This document shows, piece after piece, positions 16,331 to 25,945 of a stretch of 64,000 nucleotides of DNA. Origin of the DNA: Ectobacillus antri. GTDB taxonomy: Bacteria > Bacillota > Bacilli > Bacillales > Bacillaceae_G. Both the position numbers and the translations under genes were made by a program. Positions within the stretch are counted from its first letter, which is position 1. The number at the start of each line of letters is the position of its first letter. The stretch covers positions 186,001 through 250,000 of the forward strand of contig NZ_RIAV01000002.1 in the NCBI RefSeq assembly GCF_003852715.1. Reading direction: 5' to 3'. The notes under the pieces are model-generated. The model was given only the letters and a program-made list of their open reading frames with translations. It had not been told where the DNA came from and did not search any database.

Positions 16331-17500
16331 TTAGGATAATTGAATGTGACTTTTTGTTCTCTCAAAAGCATTTTCAAAGTCACATACAAGATCATCAATA
16401 TGTTCTAAGCCAACAGATAAACGAAGCAAATTCGATGAGATGCCTCGTTTTTCTCGTTCTTCCACAGACATAGCGGCGTGAGACATCTTAGCTGGGTAAG
16501 ATAATATAGATTCAACAGCGCCTAAACTCACAGCAAAGACTGGCAGTGTAATACATGATAAGAATGAGTTTAGAGATATTTCTTCGTGCAATTCAAAGGA
16601 AAGAACAGCACCGGGATGTGATGCTTGACGTTGGTGTACGTCATAGCCTGGATGATGAGTAAGCCCCGGATAATGTACATGCTTTATTTTCGGATGTTGA
16701 TCGAGATAGGCGGCCATAGCTGATGCATTTTGTGCACTTCGCTCTAAGCGAACTTGTAATGTTTTCAGCCCGCGAAGTACGAGCCAGGCATCTTGTGGCG
16801 CGAGCACTGCACCGAAAGCATTTTGTAAAAAGCCGAGTTGTTTTGCTAAAGATGCATCCTTTACCACAGCTAAACCCGCAGTTACATCGCTATGCCCAGC
16901 AATAAATTTTGTTGCACTGTGTAAGACTACATCAGCTCCTAGAGATAAGGGACGCTGATACAAAGGTGTCATAAAGGTATTATCTACAAAGGTCAAAGCG
17001 CCGTGTTTTTTAGCAATTTGACATACAGCAGCTAAGTCGGTGACTTTTAAAAGTGGATTGGAAGGAGTTTCTACATATAGTACTTTTGTATTTGGCCTAA
17101 TTGCGTTTTTTACAGCTTGTAAATTACTCATATCAACAAAGGTGTTCTCTACACCGTAACGTGCCAGTACTTCTGTTACAACTCTAAAGGTTCCGCCGTA
17201 TACATCTTCAGAAATGAGAACATGATCTCCTTGTGATAGGAGCAAAAAGGTAGTTGAGATAGCAGCCATACCTGATGAGAATGCAAATCCTTTCACACCG
17301 TCTTCAAGATCGGCAATTACCTCTTCTAGAGCTTCGCGAGTAGGATTTCCGGAACGACTATAATCGTATTTGCCAAATGTATCGGGATTTATTTGATGAA
17401 AAGTGGACGTTTGATAAATAGGTACACTGACAGCACCTGTTTGTGAATCAAATTTATGTTTATTATGCAATAAGCGCGTATCAAAGGATAAGTTGCTCAT
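16331..17500 (-). CDS. metC: cystathionine beta-lyase
   Basis: A 389-residue PLP enzyme that cleaves cystathionine to homocysteine, pyruvate and ammonia. The Cys/Met metabolism signature is clear: YSRSGNPTRE, SSGMAAIST, the VDNTFMTPLYQRP stretch, and the PLP lysine in HSATKFIAGHSD. It overlaps the end of metI by four bases (ATGA) and has GAGGAGG before its start, so the two are translated together. The pair matches B. subtilis metI-metC and lies under a SAM riboswitch. Beta-lyase rather than gamma-synthase is assigned from order and closeness to MetC. Confidence 0.9.
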   Translation of the reverse strand: MSNLSFDTRLLHNKHKFDSQTGAVSVPIYQTSTFHQINPDTFGKYDYSRSGNPTREALEEVIADLEDGVKGFAFSSGMAAISTTFLLLSQGDHVLISEDVYGGTFRVVTEVLARYGVENTFVDMSNLQAVKNAIRPNTKVLYVETPSNPLLKVTDLAAVCQIAKKHGALTFVDNTFMTPLYQRPLSLGADVVLHSATKFIAGHSDVTAGLAVVKDASLAKQLGFLQNAFGAVLAPQDAWLVLRGLKTLQVRLERSAQNASAMAAYLDQHPKIKHVHYPGLTHHPGYDVHQRQASHPGAVLSFELHEEISLNSFLSCITLPVFAVSLGAVESILSYPAKMSHAAMSVEEREKRGISSNLLRLSVGLEHIDDLVCDFENAFERTKSHIQLS

Positions 17501-18606
17501 ATTTGAACCTCCTCGTGTACAAGATAAAGTGCGTGCGTTAAATCTTGTATCAAATCCTCAACATGCTCAATGCCCACCGAAAAGCGAAGAAGACGATTGC
17601 ATACACCACGTTGTAGCCGCACCTCAGCAGGAATATCTGCATGTGTTTGAGTAGCCGGATATGTAATAAAGCTTTCCGTACCACCTAGACTTTCTGCAAA
17701 TGTGATTAGAGACAGAGACTGCAGAAATGGGTCAATCCATTCTTCGTGTTGTAAACGAAACGAAATCATTCCCCCTTTGCCAGGGTACAGGACATCTGTT
17801 ACTGATGCGGAAGATTGCAAGAAAGAAACCAAGGCTTTTGCGTTCTCTTCATGCTGCTTCATGCGCAGTGCTAGAGTTTTCATGCCTCTCATTAAAAGCC
17901 AAGAGTCAAAGGGACTTAAAACAGCACCGGAAGCGTTATGAAAATGACCGAGTGCCGTGCAAAGTGCTGCTCCTTTCGCTACAACAAGACCAGCCAATAC
18001 ATCATTATGCCCTCCTAAATATTTTGTAGCACTATGAATGACAATGTCGGCACCAAGCAAGATAGGCTGCTGTAGCACCGGTGTGTAAAAGGTATTATCA
18101 ACTATGAGCAGTAAATTATATCTTTTCGCAATGTCAGCTACGCCGGAAAGGTCTGTGACTTCCATGAGTGGGTTAGTAGGTGTTTCAATGAAAATAGCCT
18201 TTGTGTTTGATGTAATGGCTTCCTCGATATGATGTAGATCATGAGTTGATACATATCTACATCGAATGTTCCATCTGTTTTCTAAATCATTAAATAAGCG
18301 GAAAGTACCGCCGTATAAGTCTTCTGATACAATCAATTCCTCTCCAGATTTAAATAAAGAAAGTACAAGAAGAATAGCTGCCATACCTGAGCTACAGGCA
18401 AACCCTTTATCTCCGTGTTCCAGCTCTGCAATGGCTTGCTCGAGAATCTCACGCGTTGGATTGCCTGTACGCGTATAGTCATATCCGGTTGATCTGCCAA
18501 TTCCTTCATGTCTGTAGGCTGTAGATAAGTAAATAGGAGCGCTCACAGTTCCTGTAGTGTGTTCACTTCTATTTCCAATTTGAGCCAACTTTGTTTCCTG
18601 TCTCAT
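17497..18606 (-). CDS. metI: cystathionine gamma-synthase / O-acetylhomoserine thiolyase
   Basis: A 369-residue PLP enzyme that joins acylhomoserine with cysteine to give cystathionine, or with sulfide to give homocysteine. It shares the fold of the next gene, with YTRTGNPTRE, SSGMAAI, VDNTFYTPVLQQP and the PLP lysine in HSATKYLGGHND. The ATG follows AAAGGGGGAG. A 285-nt leader upstream carries a SAM riboswitch, so expression should fall when S-adenosylmethionine is plentiful. Length is normal. Confidence 0.92.
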   Translation of the reverse strand: MRQETKLAQIGNRSEHTTGTVSAPIYLSTAYRHEGIGRSTGYDYTRTGNPTREILEQAIAELEHGDKGFACSSGMAAILLVLSLFKSGEELIVSEDLYGGTFRLFNDLENRWNIRCRYVSTHDLHHIEEAITSNTKAIFIETPTNPLMEVTDLSGVADIAKRYNLLLIVDNTFYTPVLQQPILLGADIVIHSATKYLGGHNDVLAGLVVAKGAALCTALGHFHNASGAVLSPFDSWLLMRGMKTLALRMKQHEENAKALVSFLQSSASVTDVLYPGKGGMISFRLQHEEWIDPFLQSLSLITFAESLGGTESFITYPATQTHADIPAEVRLQRGVCNRLLRFSVGIEHVEDLIQDLTHALYLVHEEVQI

Positions 18607-18732
18607 ATTTTCTCCCCCTTTAATATAAGGTTTTCTAGTTCGTTGTTGATTTTCGTTACAGGTGTTCGCGTTGCGCAGGAGTCTCCCTCCTCTACATCAA
18701 CAATTGCCAATTATTAAAACACAATCTAACAT

Positions 18733-18891
18733 AAAAAAAGCCTTCTAAAGAAGAAGGCTTTTGATGCAGAATACGCTTCTTCTTATCTGTCAAATTCCTT
18801 TGAATTTGCTGGAGTTAGCACCTTTTTAACAGAATTGTTAATGGTTGCTGAGGTATCTAAGGGCCAGTCCCTCCACCTCTCTGGATAAGAA
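18733..18891 (-). promoter_or_regulatory. SAM-I (S-box) riboswitch of metI-metC
   Basis: Read on the reverse strand, the aptamer begins CTTATCCAGAGAGGTGGAGGGA, carries the GGCCC, CAGCAACC and GGTGCTAACTCCAGC core elements, and closes with GATAAGAAG near 18778. A terminator follows (AAAAGCCTTCT paired with AGAAGGCTTTTTT, 18733-18766). SAM binding stabilises the terminator and shuts off the operon. Confidence 0.95.
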
Positions 18892-18998
18892 ATACATATG
18901 AAGTTCGAAGTCTTTTTTATACTGTATACTTAATACCTAGAAAAAAGCAATGATTTTTTTGTTAATTTAAAATTTAAAAATAATTCTGCTTATTTTTA

Positions 18999-19027
18999 TT
19001 GACTTCTAAAAAGCGAATATGCTAAAT
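18999..19027 (+). promoter_or_regulatory. candidate promoter of yitJ-metH
   Basis: TTGACT at 18999-19004 and CTAAAT at 19022-19027 with 17 bp spacing, about 30 bp before the riboswitch begins. Confidence 0.5.
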
Positions 19028-19058
19028 TATCATGAAAAGCGCATAAGTTGTATCAAAC

Positions 19059-19215
19059 TCTTATCGAGAGCGGCGGAGGGAAAGGCCCTGTGAAGCCCGG
19101 CAACCTTCAAACGAATTGTTTGAAACGGTGCTACAACCTGCAAAACAACAAGTTTTGCGTGATAAGGGGCGGATGTTTCCGAATCCTCTCCTTTCATAAA
19201 GGAGAGGATTTTTTG
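19059..19215 (+). promoter_or_regulatory. SAM-I (S-box) riboswitch of yitJ-metH
   Basis: The aptamer opens CTCTTATCGAGAG, contains GGAGGGA, GGCCC, CCCGGCAACC and GGTGCTA, and closes GTGATAAGG at about 19168. A strong terminator follows at 19182-19214 (AATCCTCTCCTTT, loop, AAGGAGAGGATT, T run). It is the divergent partner of the metI riboswitch. Confidence 0.96.
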
Positions 19216-19250
19216 TGAAATCATTTGCCCTACAAAAAGGGGTGCGATGA

Positions 19251-21059
19251 ATGTTACGAAAAAGAATTGAGGAAGGTATCTTACTAGGTGATGGAGCCAT
19301 AGGAACATTGCTCCATTCTCATGGATTGCAGAGTTGCTTGGAAGAACTCAATCTAGAACAACCAGAGCGCATCATTGATATACATCGTCAATATAGAGAT
19401 GCAGGAGCAGAGGTTATCCAAACGCATACATATGGTGCTAATGAAGGGAAATTGCGCGCATATGGCTTGGAGGAGCAGGTTGTTGCCATTAATAGAGCTG
19501 CGGTTAGAAACGCTAGAGTCGGTGCAGAGGGTGCTTATATCCTTGGAACGATTGGCGGCGTGAAGCATACGGGAGCCATGATAACAACAGAAGCAGAACG
19601 TGAGTTTATGTTGCTTGAGCAAGCGTATGCTTTGCTTGAGGAAGGTGTGGATGGGCTTATTCTGGAAACCTTCTATGACGAAAGGGAATTGGTACGGGCT
19701 CTACGTATTTTGCGATCAAGAACAGATGTGCCGATTATTACGCAGGTAACTTTACATGAGGCTGGCTTGACACAAAGCGGAAGATATATTGAAGATGTAT
19801 TTGCTGAACTATTTCAATCTGGCGCTGATGTTGCGGGCCTAAATTGTCGATTGGGACCGCTTCATATGATTGAATCGTTGACCTATGTTCCACTTCCAAA
19901 GAAGGGGCATCTTTCTGCCTACCCGAACGCAGGTCTTCCTAAATATGTAGATGGTACATATGTGTATGAGGGAACACCTGAATACTTTAAAGATATGGTC
20001 AATCAATTCGCCAATCAAGGTGTCAAACTGATTGGTGGTTGCTGTGGTACTACACCTGCACACATTCGGGCGATGAGAGAAGCGTTACAACAAGTACCAG
20101 TCTTAAGGAAAGAGGTAGAGAGAAGAAATATCATTACCATAGCAGAGACTCGTTCCCGTCAGACAGGAAAGGGTTTATCTGCAAAGGCAAAAGAGGAAAG
20201 AACAATTATCGTTGAGTTAGACCCTCCTAAAACTTTGGATACGAGTCGCTTTTTTGAAGGAGCAAAGGCGTTAAAACGAGCAGGAGCTGATGCGATTACT
20301 CTCGCTGATAATTCATTAGCCAGTCCACGTATTTCTAACATGGCGCTTGGCACGATGCTAATGAGGCAGAACATACCTGTGTTAACACACTTAACATGTC
20401 GAGATCACAATTTAATTGGTTTACAGTCCCATTTACTGGGTCTTGCTTCCCTCGGTATGAATGAGGTGCTTGCTTTGACGGGAGATCCAGCTCGTGTCGG
20501 CGATTTTCCAGGAGCCACGTCTGTTTATGATGTTTCCTCATTCGAACTTATTTCTATGATGAAACAAATGAATCAAGGAAAATCACCTCTTGGCAAATCA
20601 ATTGGCGATGCTACTTCTTTTTCAGTGGCTGCTGCATTTAATCCAAATGTACGACATATCGATGCTGCTGTAAAAAGAATGGAAAAGAAGATTGCTGCTG
20701 GCGCAGATTATTTCCTTACACAGCCTGTATATGATGTGGAAACACTTCTAAGAACCTACGAAGCAACGAGACATATAAAAGTACCTATTTTCATAGGAAT
20801 CATGCCGCTGGTCAGTAAGAGAAATGCAGACTTTTTACATTATGAGGTGCCGGGCATCACCCTTCCTGAAAACGTAAGGCAAAGGATGGATTGCCAGCCG
20901 CAGCGAGCTATACAAGAGGGCTTGGCCATTTCCAAAGAGCTGTTGGATGCTGCAGTAACAATGTTTCATGGAATCTATTTGATTACGCCTTTTCTGCGTT
21001 ACGAGCTAACGGAAGAGCTTGTGCAATATGCAAAAATACAACAGGAGGCGAACGTATGA
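19251..21059 (+). CDS. yitJ: bifunctional homocysteine S-methyltransferase / methylenetetrahydrofolate reductase
   Basis: A 602-residue two-domain protein. The N-terminal half is a homocysteine methyltransferase with the zinc ligands GLNC and GGCCGTTPAH (near residues 200 and 265). The C-terminal half, from about residue 315, is a methylenetetrahydrofolate reductase with DPPKT, ADNSLASPRISN, TGDPARVGD and FLTQPVYD. It supplies methyltetrahydrofolate and probably a methionine-forming activity. The start follows AAAAGGGG, behind a SAM riboswitch. Its stop overlaps the metH start (ATGA). Length fits B. subtilis YitJ. Confidence 0.93.
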   Translation: MLRKRIEEGILLGDGAIGTLLHSHGLQSCLEELNLEQPERIIDIHRQYRDAGAEVIQTHTYGANEGKLRAYGLEEQVVAINRAAVRNARVGAEGAYILGTIGGVKHTGAMITTEAEREFMLLEQAYALLEEGVDGLILETFYDERELVRALRILRSRTDVPIITQVTLHEAGLTQSGRYIEDVFAELFQSGADVAGLNCRLGPLHMIESLTYVPLPKKGHLSAYPNAGLPKYVDGTYVYEGTPEYFKDMVNQFANQGVKLIGGCCGTTPAHIRAMREALQQVPVLRKEVERRNIITIAETRSRQTGKGLSAKAKEERTIIVELDPPKTLDTSRFFEGAKALKRAGADAITLADNSLASPRISNMALGTMLMRQNIPVLTHLTCRDHNLIGLQSHLLGLASLGMNEVLALTGDPARVGDFPGATSVYDVSSFELISMMKQMNQGKSPLGKSIGDATSFSVAAAFNPNVRHIDAAVKRMEKKIAAGADYFLTQPVYDVETLLRTYEATRHIKVPIFIGIMPLVSKRNADFLHYEVPGITLPENVRQRMDCQPQRAIQEGLAISKELLDAAVTMFHGIYLITPFLRYELTEELVQYAKIQQEANV

Positions 21060-24000
21060 GCAGGATTGAACAAGCATTGCAGGAACGAATTTTAATTCTT
21101 GATGGCGCAATGGGAACAATGATTCAACAATATGATTTAACAGCAGACGACTTTGGTGGCGAAGTATATGAAGGATGTAATGAATATCTTGTAAAAACAA
21201 GGCCAGATATTATTTTATCCATCCATAAAGAATATTTAGAAGCGGGTGCCGACATTATTGAAACCAATACATTTGGAGCTACTAATATTGTATTAAGCGA
21301 CTATCATTTATCTCATTTAGATGAGGAATTAAATGAATTAGCAGCCAAACTTGCCAAACAAGCAGTTGCTGAAGTGGGAAAAGAAGCCTTTGTGGCAGGA
21401 GCAATGGGACCGACAACAAAAGCCATTAGCGTAACAGGTGGTGTTTCATTTGAAGAGCTTATTCAGGCATATATGCGACAAGCGCTTGGTTTATTGCGGG
21501 GCGGTGTGGATGTATTGCTTGTAGAAACAAGCCAAGATATGCGCAACGTAAAGGCTGCATCAATTGGGATACGCCAGGCATTTGAAGAAACGGGTATTAC
21601 GGTGCCTCTTATGATATCAGGTACGATTGAACCGATGGGAACGACACTTGCGGGTCAAAGTATAGAAGCCTTCTACTTATCTATTGAACACTTAAAACCA
21701 CTCGCGGTTGGTCTGAACTGTGCGACTGGTCCCGAATTTATGCGTGATCATATCAGAACTTTGAACGAGGTATCGGAAAGTTATATTTCTTGTTATCCCA
21801 ATGCAGGTTTGCCAGACGAAGACGGTCATTACCATGAATCGCCGCAATCGCTCGCAAAAAAAGTGAAAGCATTCGCAGAAGAAGGCTGGATAAATATTGT
21901 TGGGGGCTGCTGCGGGACTACACCCGCTCATATTCGTGCAATGAAGCAGGAGCTTGTATCGCTTTCGCCGAGAACCAAAAAAGTAAGACAAGGTCATGCT
22001 GTAAGCGGCCTCGAGAGCCTACAATATGAAGATTCCATGCGTCCGCTTTTTGTAGGTGAACGCACCAATGTTATTGGCTCTCGAGCATTCAAACGTTTAA
22101 TCGCTGAGGGCAAATTCGAAGAAGCAGCAGAAATAGCTAGGGCACAAGTGAAGCGGGGTGCCCATGTCATCGATATTTGTATGGCAGATCCTGATCGCGA
22201 TGAAAAAGAAGATATGGAAAAGTTTTTACAAACTGTGACCAAAATGCTGAAGGTTCCCATTGTTATTGATTCTACTGATGAAGACGTCATGGAACGTGCA
22301 CTTACGTATATCCAAGGTAAAGCGATTTTAAATTCTATTAATCTCGAAAACGGAGAGGAGCGCTTTGAAAAGGTAATTCCGCTTGTGCATAAATACGGTG
22401 CTGCAATTGTAGTAGGGACGATTGATGAAATCGGAATGGCGGTCACTGCGGAGAGAAAATTGGAAATCGCATTAAGAAGTTATAAATTGTTGACTGAAAC
22501 ATACGGTGTAAGACCTTCAGATATTATTTTCGACCCACTTGTATTTCCAGTCGGAACAGGTGATGAAGAATATATAGGATCAGCTCTAGCGACTGTAGAA
22601 GGCTTGCGGTTAATAAAAGAGGCGTTGCCGGAATGTTTAACAATACTTGGTGTTAGTAATATTTCATTTGGATTGCCACCCGCTGGGCGAGAGGTTTTAA
22701 ATTCTGTATTTTTATATCATGCGACAAAAGCTGGTCTTGACTATGCAATCGTTAATACTGAAAAGCTAGAGCGCTATGCTTCTATTTCAGATGAAGAAAA
22801 AGCATTGGCAGACCGCTTGCTATTTCAAACAAATCAAGAGACGTTGGAAGAGTTTACATCCTTTTACCGCGTTGCAAAGCAGAAAAGTGTTGAGGTGCAA
22901 GAAACACTTACACTGGAGGAAAGATTAGCAAATTATATTGTAGAGGGAACAAAGCAAGGTTTATTTGATGACTTGCAAATCGCTTTAGATGAAGGTTGGA
23001 AGCCGCTTGATGTTATCAATGGACCGCTTATGTCAGGCATGGATGAAGTAGGGCGTTTGTTTAACAATAATGAGCTCATTGTGGCGGAAGTGCTGCAAAG
23101 TGCAGAAAGTATGAAGGCAGCGGTAAGCTATTTGGAACCACATATGGAGCAAAGAGATGTGAAAAAGAAAGGAAAGGTTGTACTGGCAACAGTCAAAGGA
23201 GATGTACACGATATTGGAAAAAATCTTGTTGAGATCATTTTAGCAAACAATGGCTTTGAAATCGTTAACTTGGGTATTAATATTCGCTCGGATGAGTTGA
23301 TTCGTCAAGTGAAGGAGCATAAACCTGATATTATTGGCTTATCCGGTCTTCTGGTGAAATCAGCACAGCAGATGGTTACTACAGCCGAGGACCTAAAGGC
23401 AGCAGGTATTCATATGCCGATTTTGGTAGGTGGAGCAGCTTTGACACGAAAGTTTACAGATACACGCATTTCACCATCTTATGAAGGATTGGTTTTATAT
23501 GCAAGTGATGCAATGAATGGTCTTGATCTTGTCAATCGTTTACAGCATCCTGATGAACGTGAAAAACTAATGGTAGAAAAAAGAGAGAAAAAAGTAACGC
23601 TTGCCCCTTCAGTAGCGATAGTACCGGAAGAATATGTACCTGTTCCACTAGAAGTAGCGGAAGTATTGCATCCTCATACATTGCAACGTGTTGTTATGAA
23701 AGATATTCCTGTGTCATATATTACTCCTTTTTTAAACAGGCAGATGCTCCTTGGGCATCATCTGGGTGTGAAAGGAAATGTACAAAAATTATTGGCACAA
23801 GGAGATGAGAAGGCTGTCGAATTAAATGCGCTTATTGATGAGTTGCTACAGGAAGAAACTTGGCTTCGTCCGCAAATTGTATATCAGTTTTTCCCTGTTA
23901 AAGCAGATGGACAGAATATTTATATCTATGATCCATCTCAAGAGAAACTACTTGAAAGCTTCACTTTTCCTCGTCAGCAAAAGACACCGCATCGCACTCT

Positions 24001-24439
24001 TGCTGACTACTTACATCCAACAGAACGTGATTACGTAGCGTTTTTCTCCGTTACTGTCGGGTCTGGTGTACGAGAAGTAGCTGAAAAGTGGAAGCAAGAG
24101 GGAGATTATTTACGCAGTCACACCATTCAATCATTAGCGCTTGAATTGGCCGAGGCTTTGGCTGAATATACGCACATGTTAATTCGTGACCGCTGGGGCT
24201 TTCCAGATTCGGTGCGTATGACAATGGAGGAACGTTTCCGCGCAAAATATAGAGGTATTCGAGTTTCGTTCGGTTATCCAGCTTGTCCGGAGCTTGCTGA
24301 TCAAGAAAAATTGTTTCGTTTGCTACGTCCGGAAGAAATTGGTGTTGAATTGACGGACGGTTATATGATGAACCCTGAGGCTTCGGTTACGGCAATGGTA
24401 TTTTCACATCCGGAAGCAAGATATTTTAGTGTAATGTAA
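21056..24439 (+). CDS. metH: cobalamin-dependent methionine synthase
   Basis: A 1127-residue enzyme that moves the methyl group from methyltetrahydrofolate through cobalamin to homocysteine. In order it has a homocysteine domain with the GLNC and GGCCGTTPAHI zinc cysteines, a pterin domain (about 325-600), a cobalamin cap and Rossmann domain with the D716-x-H718-x-x-G motif, and a C-terminal SAM reactivation domain (about 890-1127) with RxxPxxGYPACPE. All four modules are complete. AGGAGG precedes the start, which overlaps yitJ. B. subtilis 168 relies on MetE instead, so this distinguishes the lineage and implies a need for B12. Confidence 0.96.
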   Translation: MSRIEQALQERILILDGAMGTMIQQYDLTADDFGGEVYEGCNEYLVKTRPDIILSIHKEYLEAGADIIETNTFGATNIVLSDYHLSHLDEELNELAAKLAKQAVAEVGKEAFVAGAMGPTTKAISVTGGVSFEELIQAYMRQALGLLRGGVDVLLVETSQDMRNVKAASIGIRQAFEETGITVPLMISGTIEPMGTTLAGQSIEAFYLSIEHLKPLAVGLNCATGPEFMRDHIRTLNEVSESYISCYPNAGLPDEDGHYHESPQSLAKKVKAFAEEGWINIVGGCCGTTPAHIRAMKQELVSLSPRTKKVRQGHAVSGLESLQYEDSMRPLFVGERTNVIGSRAFKRLIAEGKFEEAAEIARAQVKRGAHVIDICMADPDRDEKEDMEKFLQTVTKMLKVPIVIDSTDEDVMERALTYIQGKAILNSINLENGEERFEKVIPLVHKYGAAIVVGTIDEIGMAVTAERKLEIALRSYKLLTETYGVRPSDIIFDPLVFPVGTGDEEYIGSALATVEGLRLIKEALPECLTILGVSNISFGLPPAGREVLNSVFLYHATKAGLDYAIVNTEKLERYASISDEEKALADRLLFQTNQETLEEFTSFYRVAKQKSVEVQETLTLEERLANYIVEGTKQGLFDDLQIALDEGWKPLDVINGPLMSGMDEVGRLFNNNELIVAEVLQSAESMKAAVSYLEPHMEQRDVKKKGKVVLATVKGDVHDIGKNLVEIILANNGFEIVNLGINIRSDELIRQVKEHKPDIIGLSGLLVKSAQQMVTTAEDLKAAGIHMPILVGGAALTRKFTDTRISPSYEGLVLYASDAMNGLDLVNRLQHPDEREKLMVEKREKKVTLAPSVAIVPEEYVPVPLEVAEVLHPHTLQRVVMKDIPVSYITPFLNRQMLLGHHLGVKGNVQKLLAQGDEKAVELNALIDELLQEETWLRPQIVYQFFPVKADGQNIYIYDPSQEKLLESFTFPRQQKTPHRTLADYLHPTERDYVAFFSVTVGSGVREVAEKWKQEGDYLRSHTIQSLALELAEALAEYTHMLIRDRWGFPDSVRMTMEERFRAKYRGIRVSFGYPACPELADQEKLFRLLRPEEIGVELTDGYMMNPEASVTAMVFSHPEARYFSVM

Positions 24440-24459
24440 AGTTTGCAGCAAAAATGTAC

Positions 24460-24465
24460 TATAAT
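24460..24465 (+). promoter_or_regulatory. candidate -10 box for murG
   Basis: TATAAT at 24460-24465, extended by TGTAC upstream, 35 bp before the murG start. The -35 region is poor. Confidence 0.4.
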
Positions 24466-24499
24466 GATATAGGACGTTTATAGTAAAGGAGCTGCAAAA

Positions 24500-25564
24500 G
24501 TGAAAACAATCGTATTTACAGGTGGAGGTTCCGCCGGTCATGTAACGCCAAATTTAGCCTTAATCCCTAAGCTGCAAGAGGGCGGCTGGAATATACACTA
24601 CATTGGATCTAAAACAGGAATCGAAAAAGATATTATTGAAAAAGAAGGTATTCCTTATCATGAAATTTCAAGTGGTAAATTGCGTCGTTACTTTGATATG
24701 AAAAATTTTAAAGACCCGTTTCTTGTAATGAAGGGGGTAGCGGAGGCTTACTTTTTAATTCGTAAGCTCAAACCCGATGTTATTTTTTCAAAAGGTGGTT
24801 TTGTTTCTGTACCTGTTGTGATTGCGGGCTGGATGAACCGTATTCCCGTGTTTCTTCATGAGTCTGATATTACGCCGGGGCTTGCTAATAAAATTGCGAT
24901 TCGATTTGCCACCAAAATTTTCGTTACATTTGAAGAAGCAATCAAACATTTACCGGCAGGTAAGGCGGTACATACTGGCTCTCCGATTCGTGAGGATATT
25001 TTAAAAGGAAATCGCGAAAGCGGTCTTCGCTATCTTGGATTCACAAGTACAAAACCAGTCATTACGATTATGGGCGGAAGTCTAGGGGCAAAGCGTATTA
25101 ATGAAACAGTACGCGAAGCATTGCCACAACTGCTTGAAATGTTTCAAATTGTGCATCTTTGCGGAAAAGGAAATCGTGATGAGTCATTGAATGAAGTAAA
25201 AGGATATCAACAGTTTGAATATGTAAGCGATGAATTGCCTGACATTATGGCGGCTACGGACATGGTGATTTCACGTGCTGGTTCAAATGCAATTTTTGAA
25301 TTTTTAACATTGCAAAAGCCAATGATTTTAATTCCACTTCCAAAGGCCTCTAGCCGTGGCGATCAAATTTTAAATGCAGCAGCGTTTGAGAAGAAGGGAT
25401 ATTGCCGCGTTTTGCAGGAGGAACAGCTAACAGAAGCATCATTATTACAGTCTGTGAATGAGGTATATGGATACCGTCTTCGTTATAAAGAAAACATGCG
25501 TGGCTATTCCGCGTCTAGTTGTTTAAAAGAAATTATTGAATATATAGAAAAAGCATCAAAATAA
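24500..25564 (+). CDS. murG: MurG-type UDP-GlcNAc:undecaprenyl-PP-MurNAc-pentapeptide GlcNAc transferase
   Basis: A 354-residue peripheral membrane glycosyltransferase that converts lipid I to lipid II. The N-terminal glycine loop [13 protein letters not shown], the [12 protein letters not shown] region, the [10 protein letters not shown] loop and the [27 protein letters not shown] donor site are all present. The GTG start follows AAAGGAG. It lies outside any division and cell wall cluster, as the second MurG of the B. cereus group does, so a paralogue in the dcw cluster is likely. It is monocistronic with its own terminator. Confidence 0.9.
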   Translation: MKTIVFTGGGSAGHVTPNLALIPKLQEGGWNIHYIGSKTGIEKDIIEKEGIPYHEISSGKLRRYFDMKNFKDPFLVMKGVAEAYFLIRKLKPDVIFSKGGFVSVPVVIAGWMNRIPVFLHESDITPGLANKIAIRFATKIFVTFEEAIKHLPAGKAVHTGSPIREDILKGNRESGLRYLGFTSTKPVITIMGGSLGAKRINETVREALPQLLEMFQIVHLCGKGNRDESLNEVKGYQQFEYVSDELPDIMAATDMVISRAGSNAIFEFLTLQKPMILIPLPKASSRGDQILNAAAFEKKGYCRVLQEEQLTEASLLQSVNEVYGYRLRYKENMRGYSASSCLKEIIEYIEKASK

Positions 25565-25590
25565 CCCTGCGTTTGCAGGGTTATTTTTGT
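25560..25590 (+). terminator. terminator after murG
   Basis: AATAACCCTGC pairs with GCAGGGTTATT around GTTT, followed by five T. Confidence 0.92.
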
Positions 25591-25606
25591 AAGTAGCCGT
25601 ACTCTA

Positions 25607-25891
25607 CAGATTCGGTAATTAATTATAAAACCGCTTCTAAAGGATGCTTTAAACGCTGCTTGTCCAAATGGCATAGACATATATTTTGATAACGTTGGCG
25701 GTGAAACCTCAGATCGTGTGCTACGTTTTATTAATAAAGGGGCACGTATTCCTATTTGTGGACAAATTGCTTTATATAACTTAGAAAAAACAGATCTCGG
25801 TATGCGCACACAAACAACTTTGCTTCTCAATAGTGCTCTGATGCAAAATAATCTCTTTCTTGTAGGCTATGCATCTCAGTATCTGAATTGA
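25607..25891 (+). pseudogene. remnant of an NADP-dependent zinc-type oxidoreductase (YfmJ/CurA-like)
   Basis: The 3' part of a medium-chain oxidoreductase gene with no start. Codons from about 25611 read VINYKTASK, then an extra base near 25640 shifts the frame, after which about 80 codons continue as DALNAACPNGIDIYFDNVGGETSD and on through NKGARIPICGQIALYNLE to a stop at 25889-25891. The FDNVGGE motif and the ARIPICGQI stretch are typical of the YfmJ family. The 5' two thirds are missing and a frameshift is present, so no protein is expected. No transposon sequence flanks it. Confidence 0.8.
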
Positions 25892-25916
25892 AAAAAATGT
25901 GATACAATGATATAAA
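25888..25916 (+). promoter_or_regulatory. candidate sigma-A promoter for the small gene at 25946
   Basis: TTGAAA at 25888-25893 and TATAAA at 25911-25916 with 17 bp spacing, overlapping the stop codon of the remnant gene. Confidence 0.5.
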
Positions 25917-25945
25917 GTGTCATATTCATTAAGCGGGAGGACTAT

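Noticed and set aside
21994-22446. 150-codon reverse frame inside metH
   Set aside because: Serine-rich shadow frame opposite the conserved pterin domain of metH.
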